64,000 nucleotides of DNA, taken from the NCBI GenBank assembly GCA_003215655.1, contig QCKB01000001.1:310001-374000 (forward strand), in the 5' to 3' direction. The notes beneath the pieces are model-generated. The model was given only the letters and a program-made list of their open reading frames with translations, searched no databases and was not told the DNA's origin. This stretch comes from Prochlorococcus sp. AG-409-J16. Lineage in GTDB: Bacteria; Cyanobacteriota; Cyanobacteriia; PCC-6307; Cyanobiaceae. The translations under genes were made by a program, and so were the position numbers. Shown here piece after piece: positions 1 to 8,362 of the stretch (position 1 is its first letter; every line of letters starts with the position of its first letter).

Positions 1-27
1 AAAAACCCGGGTGCTATGCACTCCGGG
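1..27 (-). terminator. Rho-independent terminator, minus strand
   Basis: A GC-rich stem pairs bases 6-14 with 18-27 (one bulged T at 22, TAT loop). Five A residues at 1-5 give a U-tract when read on the minus strand. It lies about 80 bases past the stop of the minus-strand DUF3288 gene and probably ends that transcript. Two further small hairpins, 36-56 and 70-84, sit between the gene and this terminator. Confidence 0.6.
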
Positions 28-105
28 GAGGTGATGGGGATGTAAATACTATCCCCCAAAACTGCCCTTATGGGTAGAACCCATGAAATATTGCCAGACA
101 TTTAT

Positions 106-429
106 TCAAGATGAATCCCCATCAGATGTATCAAATCCAGACCCAACTGAAGTCTCCAAATCACTACCTGGACGATACCCCTGAGCCCAAAGGTGGCGTA
201 CGCGTTCATTTAACTCTTCATGGGTTAACCCCCAGGCTCGCAAAACCTTAGTCAAATCCTCTTGGAGGTCACTAGCGCCTGGGAAACCGTCATAACGAAG
301 TATTAATCTTGCAAGCTCAATAAAATCTTTACTCTCTGGTGCATCCTCACCTAAGAGCCTGTCAACGTTATCTCTATCAAGAGAATAAAGTGGATGATTT
401 TGATCCTGAGTGAAATTTGAATCTTCCAT
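106..429 (-). CDS. DUF3288 family protein
   Basis: A 107-residue protein whose start matches the cyanobacterial DUF3288 family: a QDQNHPLYSLDRDNVD stretch near residues 8-23, then a soluble, probably helical body ending in a Ser/Asp/Gly-rich tail. No catalytic motif is visible and the function of the family is unknown. I chose the ATG at 429 over an in-frame GTG at 486. The longer form would add 19 residues outside the family core and would leave only 12 bases to the divergent ABC transporter gene. With the ATG there are about 70 bases for divergent promoters. Transcription probably stops at the hairpin at 1-27. It is a conserved cyanobacterial gene and not a sign of transfer. Confidence 0.75.
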   Translation of the reverse strand: MEDSNFTQDQNHPLYSLDRDNVDRLLGEDAPESKDFIELARLILRYDGFPGASDLQEDLTKVLRAWGLTHEELNERVRHLWAQGYRPGSDLETSVGSGFDTSDGDSS

Positions 430-498
430 CAAAAATCTTGAAGGCGGCAAACCACCTTCGCGCACTTCACCAACTAGGTTTAACACTTAATAGAAAAA

Positions 499-2253
499 GT
501 GATGAGCGCTTTTCGCCTTGATCTAATCAGTCGTTATCTCCGGCCCCACCGCCGCACTGTGCTCCTTGGCGCTTTAGCACTTGTAGTAGTGAATATCCTC
601 AGCGTAACTATTCCAATGGAAGTGCGCCGTGTCATTGATGGTCTTCAAGAAGGATTCTCAATTGATTCTGTTCTCAAACAGGCTGGCTTAATTGTTGCAT
701 TGGCGAGCAGTATGGGCTTCATTCGCCTCCTATCTAGGCAACTTGTTTTTGGAGTCGGTCGACAGGTTGAAGTCGAGCTCCGACAAAGACTCTTTGATCA
801 AATGCTTAGGCAAGAGCCAGCATGGGTTCAAGAAATAGGTAGTGGAGAAGTAATTAGCCGAGCAACTAGTGATATTGAAAATATTCGACGATTACTAGGC
901 TTCGCCATTTTGAGTCTTACCAATACTGCACTTGCATATTGTTTTACTCTCCCGGCAATGTTCGCCATAGACCCTTGGCTGACTCTAGCTTCGTTATCTC
1001 TTTATCCCTTAATGCTCGGCACGGTTGGCCTCTTTGGAGGGAGAATGGTCCGACAACGAAAGCGCCAGCAAGAAGCTCTATCTCTTCTTAGCGAACTTAT
1101 TCAAGAAGACCTTTCAGGTATTAGCGCTATAAAGATTTATGGACAAGAACCTGCTGAAGAAAAAGCTTTCGCTGAAAGAAATAATAAATATAGAGATTCT
1201 GCAATAAATCTTGCTCGTACTGCCAGCACTTTATTCCCTTTATTACAAGGAATCTCATCTGTTTCTTTATTGCTTCTAATTTCAATTGGAAGCAGCCAAC
1301 TTCAAAGAGGTGCTCTAAGTATTGGCGGTTTAGTTGCACTTATTCTCTATGTAGAACGTCTTGTTTTCCCCACAGCGCTGCTTGGATTCACTTTAAACAC
1401 TTTCCAACTTGGCCAGGTAAGTCTCGAACGAGTTGAAGAGCTTCTAAGGCGTATTCCACTAATAAGAGATCAAAACTCCTCTCCCCACATTAAAGAAAGC
1501 CTAAAAGGCCGAATAGAAGCAAGAGGGCTGTCAATTCGCTATGAGAATTCAAACCAATGCACTTTAAAAGATTTAAATTTCTCAATCGAACCAGGAGAAC
1601 TTATAGGAGTCGTAGGACCTGTTGGATGTGGAAAAACAACTTTAGCTAGGGCCCTAGGTAGAACTATTGAGGTCCCAATGGGACAGCTATTTTTAGATGG
1701 GAATGATGTAAACAATCTACGCTTAAATGATTTGCGTAAAAATGTCGCTCTTGTTCCGCAGGAAGGATATTTATTTACAACAACCCTTGCAGAAAATCTC
1801 AAATATGGAGATCCAAAAGCATCAATGAAAAGGCTTGAAGAATCTGCAACTCAAGCTCGACTTATTGATGATATAAAGAGTTTCCCTGATGGGTTCAATA
1901 CACTTGTAGGCGAAAGAGGGATAACTCTGAGTGGAGGACAAAGACAAAGGACAGCTCTTGGGAGAGCATTATTAAGCAGCTCCCAAGTATTAGTTCTAGA
2001 TGATGCCCTGGCAAGCGTTGATAACAAAACAGCTTCAGAAATACTGCACTCAATAAGGAATGAAAACAATCGAACAATCATAATGATTAGCCACCAGCTA
2101 TCTGCTGTAGCAGCTTGTGATCGTATTCTTGTAATCCAAAATGGCAGGCTAGTCCAAGAAGGTACTCATAACGAACTACTTCTATCTAAAGGCCTTTACA
2201 GTCGATTATGGGAAAGGCAGCAAGCTGAAGAAAAGCTTGAAGCTGTATCTTGA
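499..2253 (+). CDS. ABC exporter half-transporter (MsbA/MdlA-like, fused permease and ATPase)
   Basis: A 584-residue protein in the standard exporter order: an ABC transmembrane domain (about residues 15-310, several hydrophobic segments) followed by an ATPase domain. Visible motifs are Walker A GPVGCGKTT (373-381), signature LSGGQ (477-481), Walker B VLVLDDALASVD (from about 497) and the H-loop His in MISHQL. The residue after the Walker B Asp, normally the catalytic Glu, is Asp (502). The same LDDA variant occurs in MdlA/BmrC-type halves of heterodimeric exporters, so a partner encoded elsewhere is plausible. The substrate cannot be read from sequence; lipid or drug export is typical of the family. 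GTG at 499 and ATG at 502 are both possible starts. It is divergent from the DUF3288 gene. Confidence 0.88.
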   Translation: MMSAFRLDLISRYLRPHRRTVLLGALALVVVNILSVTIPMEVRRVIDGLQEGFSIDSVLKQAGLIVALASSMGFIRLLSRQLVFGVGRQVEVELRQRLFDQMLRQEPAWVQEIGSGEVISRATSDIENIRRLLGFAILSLTNTALAYCFTLPAMFAIDPWLTLASLSLYPLMLGTVGLFGGRMVRQRKRQQEALSLLSELIQEDLSGISAIKIYGQEPAEEKAFAERNNKYRDSAINLARTASTLFPLLQGISSVSLLLLISIGSSQLQRGALSIGGLVALILYVERLVFPTALLGFTLNTFQLGQVSLERVEELLRRIPLIRDQNSSPHIKESLKGRIEARGLSIRYENSNQCTLKDLNFSIEPGELIGVVGPVGCGKTTLARALGRTIEVPMGQLFLDGNDVNNLRLNDLRKNVALVPQEGYLFTTTLAENLKYGDPKASMKRLEESATQARLIDDIKSFPDGFNTLVGERGITLSGGQRQRTALGRALLSSSQVLVLDDALASVDNKTASEILHSIRNENNRTIIMISHQLSAVAACDRILVIQNGRLVQEGTHNELLLSKGLYSRLWERQQAEEKLEAVS

Positions 2254-2358
2254 ATCCTTAAGAAAGGTCTATAAGAATATAAAACTGAAACCTAAAGAAC
2301 AAAATAAAAACCTGTCATCTATTCATAACAAGCTCTAACCTATCCCCAACAAATCATT

Positions 2359-2610
2359 ATGAGCTCTAACACTCCATACTCACTGCGTTGCAATCTCACT
2401 TTTGGCGATATCTATGGCCAGGTACTCGCATGGATGGCTGTAATTTTTGTAAGTCTGGCAGCGGGATTAGGGCTAATGGGTTCTTCTAGACCAATTTTTG
2501 CTCTTTTAGGTGTCGGTTTGATATTGGTCCTTAGTCTTCCATTCTTACTTTTTGCCTTTGTCACAACTCTCCTAAACCATATTTACCTAGATCCACAAGA
2601 GGCTGACTAA
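2359..2610 (+). CDS. Small membrane protein, two transmembrane segments
   Basis: An 83-residue protein with a polar N-terminus (about 20 residues, including a GDIYGQ segment) and two long hydrophobic stretches, about residues 23-43 and 46-72. They end in a short acidic tail. No enzymatic motif is visible and I do not recognise a named family. It follows the ABC transporter by about 105 bases and precedes msrA by 15 bases, so it may be cotranscribed with msrA. Composition and codon use look like a real cyanobacterial gene. Small proteins of this shape are common in marine picocyanobacteria. Confidence 0.6.
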   Translation: MSSNTPYSLRCNLTFGDIYGQVLAWMAVIFVSLAAGLGLMGSSRPIFALLGVGLILVLSLPFLLFAFVTTLLNHIYLDPQEAD

Positions 2611-2625
2611 TGTACTCAAGCTTGC

Positions 2626-3363
2626 ATGAATGAGATGTTCACCTCCTGGCTAAAACCAAACAAACAAAATTCAAATACACAACAATCCTCAAATATTCAG
2701 CATGCAGTTCTAGGAACAATCCTGAACGAAGCACTTAAGCCTGATGAAGATCAAATTCTTTTTGGCTGTGGTTGTTTTTGGGGTGCAGAAAAATGCTTTT
2801 GGAAGCTACCAGGCGTAGTAACAACAGCTGTAGGCTTTGCTGGTGGAAAAACAAATAGTCCAAGCTATAACCAGGTCTGTTCAGGTAGAACAGGACATAC
2901 AGAAGTAGTTCGAGTGGTCTGGAATAAAAAGTGTATTGATTTAAGTGACCTTCTGAAAATGTTCTGGGAATGTCATGACCCCACGCAAGGGAATCGTCAA
3001 GGCAATGATCGGGGAACTCAATATAGATCCGCGATTTTTACTTATTCAAGTAAACAATTGGATGTAGTCCTTTCTAGTAGAAATAATTATCAAGAATCTC
3101 TATCAGCGAATGGCTTCGGTGCAATCACAACTGAGATCAAAAAAGATCAAACCTTTTACTTTGCCGAAAACTATCATCAACAATACCTAGCAAAACCTGG
3201 GAGCAGGCCATATTGCTCAGCAATGCCTACCAAGGTTCTTCTTGGCGAGTTTTCTGGGGCCAATTACAAACTAAACAAAAACATCTGGTCACACTTTGAC
3301 TGGAACATCAGTCACTGTGTACTGCGTAGTGACAACAAGCCAATAACCGTGACATCCCTATAG
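2626..3363 (+). CDS. msrA: Peptide methionine-S-sulfoxide reductase MsrA
   Basis: Repairs oxidised methionine (the S epimer) in proteins, using thioredoxin as reductant. The catalytic signature GCFWG is at residues 49-53, with nucleophile Cys50. Downstream stretches typical of MsrA follow, including the WECHDPTQGNRQGNDRGTQY segment and a late Cys (RPYCSAMP) that could act in recycling. At 245 residues it is longer than the usual ~160-220. An N-terminal, Gln/Asn-rich stretch of about 40 residues precedes the catalytic domain. It has no clear signal peptide, so it is probably cytosolic. An internal ATG at codon 4 is an alternative start. In a photosynthetic cell its role in oxidative stress is straightforward. 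Confidence 0.93.
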   Translation: MNEMFTSWLKPNKQNSNTQQSSNIQHAVLGTILNEALKPDEDQILFGCGCFWGAEKCFWKLPGVVTTAVGFAGGKTNSPSYNQVCSGRTGHTEVVRVVWNKKCIDLSDLLKMFWECHDPTQGNRQGNDRGTQYRSAIFTYSSKQLDVVLSSRNNYQESLSANGFGAITTEIKKDQTFYFAENYHQQYLAKPGSRPYCSAMPTKVLLGEFSGANYKLNKNIWSHFDWNISHCVLRSDNKPITVTSL

Positions 3364-3392
3364 ACAATTTCTTCATCCAAAAAAGTCAAAGA

Positions 3393-3557
3393 ATGAAAGA
3401 ACCATTCCCAGATCACATTGTTCTAATCGCTTTATTCCTAGCCTTAATTCTTGTTTTTAGCCTGATTTTCTCGACCAGACCTGCTTCTCACCAACTTCAG
3501 CCAACTATTCAGTGGAGGGAGATGCCTGAATCTGATTCAAATGGAATGAGGATCTGA
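3393..3557 (+). CDS. Very small single-pass membrane protein
   Basis: An ATG-initiated frame of 54 codons that starts 29 bases after msrA. The product has a short N-terminus (MKEPFPDH), one strongly hydrophobic segment of about 20 residues (roughly 9-27), then a polar tail ending in ESDSNGMRI. The topology looks like one transmembrane helix with a soluble C-terminal tail. I do not recognise a family. It is supported only by its hydrophobic/polar organisation, its position in an otherwise empty gap and its orientation with msrA. It could be a chance frame. Confidence 0.45.
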   Translation: MKEPFPDHIVLIALFLALILVFSLIFSTRPASHQLQPTIQWREMPESDSNGMRI

Positions 3558-3685
3558 TTCTTATTCCAAAATATCGACAATTCTTGGAAATAATACAGAC
3601 GAAATTTGCTGAGAAGTTCCTCAAACTGCAAAACACAACCTTTTTAGACTGGGCTTAAAGGATGGCTTGTGATAGCTTCTTTTTA

Positions 3686-3759
3686 CGGGGCGTAGCGCAG
3701 CTTGGTAGCGCACCACTTTGGGGTAGTGGGGGTCGTGGGTTCAAATCCCGCCGCTCCGA
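3686..3759 (+). tRNA. tRNA-Pro (GGG anticodon)
   Basis: A full cloverleaf can be drawn. The acceptor stem is 3686-3692 with 3752-3758 (one G-T pair) and the discriminator is A3759. The D-arm contains GCGCAGCTTGGTAGCGC. The anticodon stem is 3713-3717 with 3725-3729 and the loop TTGGGGT puts the anticodon GGG at 3720-3722. The T-arm carries the GGTTCAAATCC motif. CCA is not encoded. The 74-base length is normal. Confidence 0.95.
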
Positions 3760-3795
3760 TTTCATTAAACGTACCTAATCTCCATAGTGGTACGG

Positions 3796-3828
3796 CATTA
3801 GCGATTCCCCTTAGGGGAATCGCTAATG
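3796..3828. repeat. Perfect 15-bp inverted repeat (hairpin) over a stop codon
   Basis: Bases 3796-3810 are exactly complementary to 3814-3828, with a three-base TTA loop. The minus-strand gene ending at 3798 has its stop codon and last nine or so codons inside the hairpin, and tRNA-Pro ends 36 bases to the left on the plus strand. No T-tract follows on either strand, so it is not a classical intrinsic terminator. It may act as a bidirectional transcript-end or stabilising structure between convergent transcripts. Confidence 0.6.
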
Positions 3829-4103
3829 AATCTTGTAGCAACTGAGTACTTAAGTAGCCATCGATCCACCCTCCACCTCTTAGAGGCAGGGACTTCCTCT
3901 AGCAACTGAGACAGCTCGACTGCACCCAACCTTTTCAATTCCCTTTCATCAAGCTGCCAAAAATATTCAGCCTCACGAATCAAACGGGCCCATGTTCTTG
4001 CATGCTGCCATTGCCTTAACCGAAATCGCAAAGGATCAGATAAAGAATCTTTAGAAGATGGCCATCCCTTACAAAAACACCGCTGGGAATAAAAAGTTTC
4101 CAT
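3798..4103 (-). CDS. Conserved-looking small basic protein, unknown function
   Basis: A 101-residue Arg/Trp-rich protein (repeated W and R in RLRQWQHARTWARL, then REAEYFWQLDERELKRLGAV). It is probably all helical, with no signal peptide or transmembrane segment. I do not recognise a named domain. It ends inside a perfect inverted repeat, which supplies codons for its last residues (about SDSPKGNR), so the gene end and the hairpin are physically merged. It stands alone between tRNA-Pro and the exonuclease gene on the same strand, about 90 bases downstream of the latter. Confidence 0.6.
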   Translation of the reverse strand: METFYSQRCFCKGWPSSKDSLSDPLRFRLRQWQHARTWARLIREAEYFWQLDERELKRLGAVELSQLLEEVPASKRWRVDRWLLKYSVATRFISDSPKGNR

Positions 4104-4192
4104 TCAGCCAGCTTGATCGAGCTAAGTATTAAATAGTGGAAACAACCAAAGAACTTCGGAGTGATAAAGCAAATCTAATTTTTATCCCAAAA

Positions 4193-5047
4193 TCAATTCT
4201 CTTGCTTTTTCTCAACTAAAACAACAGGAAAATCTAGTCTTTCTGACTGCCTATCACTTAAACGTCTAGTCCAAGCTCCTTTTATAGGATCATTCCAACG
4301 AAAACCTGCTCTCTTTGCTAAATGCCTTTCTTCATAGGAAACTTCTGCCTTCATTAAGCGTCTAGGCTCCATTCCTTCCAAAAGTAATTCATCCAAGTTT
4401 GTACATCTTCTTAAAACTTCTGAAAGATAAATACAGTCCGTAAGAGCACGATGGGCTGCCCAAACTGGCACCTCATATGCAAGCGCCAAATCTCTAACTG
4501 AAGGTCTTGACGAAATCATACGTTCGGAAGGCCAGGAGATATCTTCCATGGTGCAAAGCCATGGCTTCAAAACCTCTGGCAATGGAGGTTTCCCAAACCA
4601 TTGCTTATCAAAAGCTGCATTATGAGCAACCAAAACATCAGAAGCAACAATCAACTCTTTCAAGTATTCAAGCCCCATCTCCCAAGGCTGGAAAAGCCTT
4701 GTTACATCTGCCGGTATTTGATTAATAGCTTCAGCTTTATTAACTTCTACAGGAACCAAGAAGGATTGTTGTGCAAGTACAACACGGCTAGAAACATGAA
4801 AAAGGATTGCCCCAACCTCAAGACAATGATCTTGCTCTGGATCTAGCCCTGTAGTTTCTGTATCTACAATAAGCAGGCGCTCTGGTAAAAGACTCTTATG
4901 AGGGTTTGCAGGACTTGAAAGTTCCTTCGCCTTCAATTGCTTTTTATCAACTGCCTTGTTTTGACTAACAGGTGAAGCTGAAAATTCCTGATCACATAAA
5001 AGATCCAATTGGCCATGATCAAATCTTGGGAGCTTCTCTTCTGACAC
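4193..5047 (-). CDS. DnaQ-like 3'-5' exonuclease (DEDDh family)
   Basis: A 284-residue protein with an exonuclease domain from about residue 56 to 215. The four acidic metal-binding residues and the general-base His are visible: Exo I Asp62 and Glu64 in VDTETTG, Exo II Asp147 in NAAFD, Exo III His199 and Asp204 in HRALTD. The first 50 residues and the last 65 lie outside the core. The Trp/Arg-rich C-terminal region (FRWNDPIKGAWTRRL) looks like a small extra domain. It could be a stand-alone proofreading or RNA/DNA-trimming enzyme. It is not obviously the polymerase III epsilon subunit, as no polymerase gene is near. The ATG at 5047 is preceded by about 85 bases before the divergent bcp gene. 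Confidence 0.88.
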   Translation of the reverse strand: MSEEKLPRFDHGQLDLLCDQEFSASPVSQNKAVDKKQLKAKELSSPANPHKSLLPERLLIVDTETTGLDPEQDHCLEVGAILFHVSSRVVLAQQSFLVPVEVNKAEAINQIPADVTRLFQPWEMGLEYLKELIVASDVLVAHNAAFDKQWFGKPPLPEVLKPWLCTMEDISWPSERMISSRPSVRDLALAYEVPVWAAHRALTDCIYLSEVLRRCTNLDELLLEGMEPRRLMKAEVSYEERHLAKRAGFRWNDPIKGAWTRRLSDRQSERLDFPVVLVEKKQEN

Positions 5048-5132
5048 GAAATCTTCGAATTACTTGATTACCTTTAAATTGTCCCTTAACTACCAAGAAG
5101 ATATCTAGGGTACTCCTAAGCCTCTTATAGAA

Positions 5133-5597
5133 ATGATGTCTCTTAAACCTGGTGATAAAGTCCCAGATTTTGTTCTAACAGATCAAAATGGGAACTCTCA
5201 ACAAAGTAAATCTATAAAAGGTAAAGCCCTTGTTCTCTTTTTCTATCCCAAAGATGATACGCCTGGGTGTACTGCAGAAGCATGTAGTTTCCGAGACAGT
5301 TATAAGGAATTCAAAGACCTAGGAGCAATGGTTTGGGGAGTGAGTAGTGATAGTGAAAGTAGTCATAGTGAATTCTCAAATCGATATAGCCTTCCTTTTC
5401 CACTACTAAGTGACTCACAAAATTCATTACGAAATGCATTTGGAGTTCCAAAAGTTCTTGGATTCCTCCCTGGGCGGGTAACCTACGTTGTAGATAACAC
5501 TGGAATAATTATTAGTGTTTTCAGCAACCTTCTTAATGGTCCTGCCCATGTAGAAGAGGCACTTCTGGTATTAAAAAAACTCAGAGATAAAAAATGA
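5133..5597 (+). CDS. bcp: Peroxiredoxin Q / bacterioferritin comigratory protein
   Basis: A thiol peroxidase of the AhpC/TSA superfamily that reduces peroxides with thioredoxin. The 154-residue length is typical. The active site TPGCTAEAC carries the peroxidatic Cys46 and the second Cys51, the arrangement of the two-Cys BCP/PrxQ type. A downstream RVTYVVDNTG segment matches the family. There are two adjacent ATG codons at the start (5133, 5136). Its stop overlaps the start of the DUF1350 gene by four bases, so the two are translationally coupled. With msrA nearby this end of the window is rich in oxidative-damage functions. Confidence 0.93.
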   Translation: MMSLKPGDKVPDFVLTDQNGNSQQSKSIKGKALVLFFYPKDDTPGCTAEACSFRDSYKEFKDLGAMVWGVSSDSESSHSEFSNRYSLPFPLLSDSQNSLRNAFGVPKVLGFLPGRVTYVVDNTGIIISVFSNLLNGPAHVEEALLVLKKLRDKK

Positions 5598-6322
5598 CTC
5601 GATGGAGAAGACATGGACAAGTTTGGTGTCTTTGGCCTTCTAACCCAATAGGATTGATTGAAATGATAGGAGGTAGTTATCTCGCTACTACTCCTCAAAT
5701 AAGTTATCGACGATTGCTCGAAGAGCTAAGTCTGGAAAACTTAGCTATACATGCCTGGGGTTATCTCCCAGCACTAGATCATCAAAGCCAAGCCAATCAG
5801 GCATGGCGAGATCTCAGAAACTGCAGGGAAAAGCTTGTAAGTAGAGTAGGTACATTGCCTTTGTCTTTGCGCCTCGGCCATAGCTTAGGTTGCAAGCTTC
5901 ATTTATTAGCACCAGATGGTGGGAGGAATAGCACGGGACTAGTTGCAATGAGTTTCAACAATTTTGCCGCTAACAATTCAATACCAGGGTTAAAGAAAAT
6001 TGCCCCAAAAATGGGATTCCAAAGTGAATTTAGTCCCAGCCCAAAAGAGACACTGCGTTTGATCCAACAACATTACCTCCAGCCTCGCAACCTATTAGTC
6101 AGTTTTGGAGAAGACAGCCTCGATCAAAGTCCTAGCCTCCTTCAATGCCTAAATAAGCGATTTACCGATGAATCTAAAACCTTACATCTAGCAGGAGATC
6201 ATTTGACACCAGCAAGTGCAGGCCTACGAAAAAAACTATTAGGAGGTTGGGCAGATGACTCTTCGAGAAATAACAGCCTCAAACTTTTAAGGAAGGCAAT
6301 ATTGAATTGGTCAGAGTCTTGA
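5594..6322 (+). CDS. DUF1350 family protein (alpha/beta-hydrolase-like)
   Basis: A 242-residue protein of the DUF1350 family, found in cyanobacteria and plastids. The early segment GLIEMIGGSYLATTPQISYR and the nucleophile-elbow-like GHSLGCKLH (Ser97) suggest an alpha/beta hydrolase fold. A later DHLTPAS segment could supply the His. No signal peptide is present. It overlaps bcp by four bases. Its stop codon abuts the stop of the convergent acs gene with no base between them. The enzymatic activity is not known. Confidence 0.85.
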   Translation: MTRWRRHGQVWCLWPSNPIGLIEMIGGSYLATTPQISYRRLLEELSLENLAIHAWGYLPALDHQSQANQAWRDLRNCREKLVSRVGTLPLSLRLGHSLGCKLHLLAPDGGRNSTGLVAMSFNNFAANNSIPGLKKIAPKMGFQSEFSPSPKETLRLIQQHYLQPRNLLVSFGEDSLDQSPSLLQCLNKRFTDESKTLHLAGDHLTPASAGLRKKLLGGWADDSSRNNSLKLLRKAILNWSES

Positions 6323-8299
6323 TCAACTCCTAAGCCTATCTAAAACAGAACGATCCTCCAAAGTACTTGTATCACCGCTGATCTCTTGACCTGAAGCAAG
6401 AGATCTAAGTATTCGACGCATAATCTTTCCACTTCGTGTTTTAGGTAATGAGTCTGTACAACGAATCTCATCAGGCTTGGCTATAGGGCCTATTTCATTC
6501 CCAACGTGAGAGCGCATCTCATTTATAAGATCATCCGAAACATCCCTCCCACTTTCAAGAGTGACAAAGGCAACGATTGCCTCTCCTTTTAGATCATCTG
6601 GACGACCAACAACTGCTGCTTCTGAAACCGCTGGGTGGCTTACTAACGCAGACTCAACTTCCATAGTTCCAAGTCGATGCCCAGAAACATTAATCACGTC
6701 ATCAACTCGCCCCATTACCCAGAAGTAACCATCTGAGTCTCGACGGGCTCCATCTCCAGCAAAATATATATAGCTATCATCCTTTGGACGTATATATTCC
6801 CAATAACTCTCTTTAAATCGTTGAGGGTTCCCGTGCACAGTGCGCATCATTCCAGGCCATGGTCGCCTAACTATTAGATAACCTCCTTCATCTGCACTAA
6901 CAGTCTCTCCCTCAGTATTAACAACGTCAGCCTCAATTCCAGGCAATGGCAGGGTTGCAGATCCAGGCTTAGTGGGAGTCGCGCCGGGTAAGGGACTAAT
7001 CATTACTCCCCCTGTTTCTGTTTGCCACCAAGTATCCACCACTGGGCAACGACCGCCGCCAATCACTTCGCGATACCACATCCAAGCCTCCGGGTTGATC
7101 GGCTCACCAACTGTGCCAAGTAATCTGAGACTGCTCATGTCATGTTGATCTGGAATCATTCTTCCAGACTTCATAAAAGCTCTTATCGCTGTAGGAGCTG
7201 TATAGAAAATTGTAATTCTATGTTTCTCAATTAGTTCCCAAAAAGCACCAGGTTTAGAAGGACGAGGAGCACCTTCATACATGACCGTTGTCGCACCATT
7301 TGATAAAGGGCCATAAACGATATAGCTGTGACCAGTTATCCACCCAACATCAGCTGTACACCAGTAGACATCATTATCTCGTATGTCGAAGATCCATTTA
7401 AAGGTTAAATGTGCCCACAGGTTATATCCAGCAGTTGTATGGACTACACCTTTGGGTTTACCAGTAGAGCCAGAGGTATACAAAACAAATAATCTATCCT
7501 CGCTATCCATCTGTTCCGCTTCACAGTCATCTGATTGAATAGGCACAATTTCATGCCACCACTTATCGCGACCTGAATCCATAGAAACAGGCTCCTTTGT
7601 ACGCTCCACAACCAACACTGACTGCACGCTTGGGCACGCACCATTCGCCAATGCAGCATCAACCGCGGGCTTTAGTGAAACAGCTTTATCTTTACGGAAT
7701 CCTCCGTCAGCTGTAATTACTGCTTTAGCCTCACCATCAATTAAACGATCTCTTAGAGCCTCTGCCGAAAAACCGCCAAAAACAACTGAATGTGGAGCCC
7801 CAATACGTGCACAAGCCAACATTGCTATAGCGGCCTCAGGGACCATTGGCATGTAGAGAGCAACCAAATCTCCTTTGCCAATTCCTAAGGCCTTTAAAGC
7901 ATTTGCGGCTCGACAAACTTCAGCATGTAACTCTCTATAAGTAAATCGCCTAACATCTCCAGGCTCACCTTCCCAAATCAAAGCCACCTTCTCTGCTTTG
8001 TTGCCTTTTAAATGGCGGTCCAAACAGTTAGTAGACAAATTTGTCTTGCCTCCTTCAAACCATCTGGCGAAGGGGGGGTTCGACCAATCAAGCACCTTAT
8101 GGAAAGGTTCAAACCAATGAAGCTCTTCTCTAGCCGCATTACCCCAAAAAAGATCAGGATCAGTCTTGGCCGCATCAAACATTGTCCGATAATCAGCAAG
8201 GCTGCCAATCCTTGCTTCCCCTGCTAATTCAGGGGAAGGAGGAAAAACCCTCTGCTCCTGCAGGACAGATTCAATAGTGTCAGTAGTTTTTCTTGGCAT
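6323..8299 (-). CDS. acs: Acetyl-CoA synthetase (AMP-forming)
   Basis: Activates acetate to acetyl-CoA through acetyl-AMP. At 658 residues it has the normal length. The adenylate-forming signature [16 protein letters not shown] is clear, followed by the [10 protein letters not shown] segment that lines the acetate pocket. The C-terminal PKTRSGK motif contains Lys625, the adenylation lysine that is reversibly acetylated in homologues. It stands alone on the minus strand, abutting the DUF1350 stop, with a promoter region of about 60 bases shared with the divergent HAD gene. Its role in salvaging acetate in an autotroph is inferred. Confidence 0.96.
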   Translation of the reverse strand: MPRKTTDTIESVLQEQRVFPPSPELAGEARIGSLADYRTMFDAAKTDPDLFWGNAAREELHWFEPFHKVLDWSNPPFARWFEGGKTNLSTNCLDRHLKGNKAEKVALIWEGEPGDVRRFTYRELHAEVCRAANALKALGIGKGDLVALYMPMVPEAAIAMLACARIGAPHSVVFGGFSAEALRDRLIDGEAKAVITADGGFRKDKAVSLKPAVDAALANGACPSVQSVLVVERTKEPVSMDSGRDKWWHEIVPIQSDDCEAEQMDSEDRLFVLYTSGSTGKPKGVVHTTAGYNLWAHLTFKWIFDIRDNDVYWCTADVGWITGHSYIVYGPLSNGATTVMYEGAPRPSKPGAFWELIEKHRITIFYTAPTAIRAFMKSGRMIPDQHDMSSLRLLGTVGEPINPEAWMWYREVIGGGRCPVVDTWWQTETGGVMISPLPGATPTKPGSATLPLPGIEADVVNTEGETVSADEGGYLIVRRPWPGMMRTVHGNPQRFKESYWEYIRPKDDSYIYFAGDGARRDSDGYFWVMGRVDDVINVSGHRLGTMEVESALVSHPAVSEAAVVGRPDDLKGEAIVAFVTLESGRDVSDDLINEMRSHVGNEIGPIAKPDEIRCTDSLPKTRSGKIMRRILRSLASGQEISGDTSTLEDRSVLDRLRS

Positions 8300-8362
8300 A
8301 AGAAGAAAAGCAAACGTTCATTAGATGCATTCAAGCCACTCATCAAAGGAAGGTCACACTAG

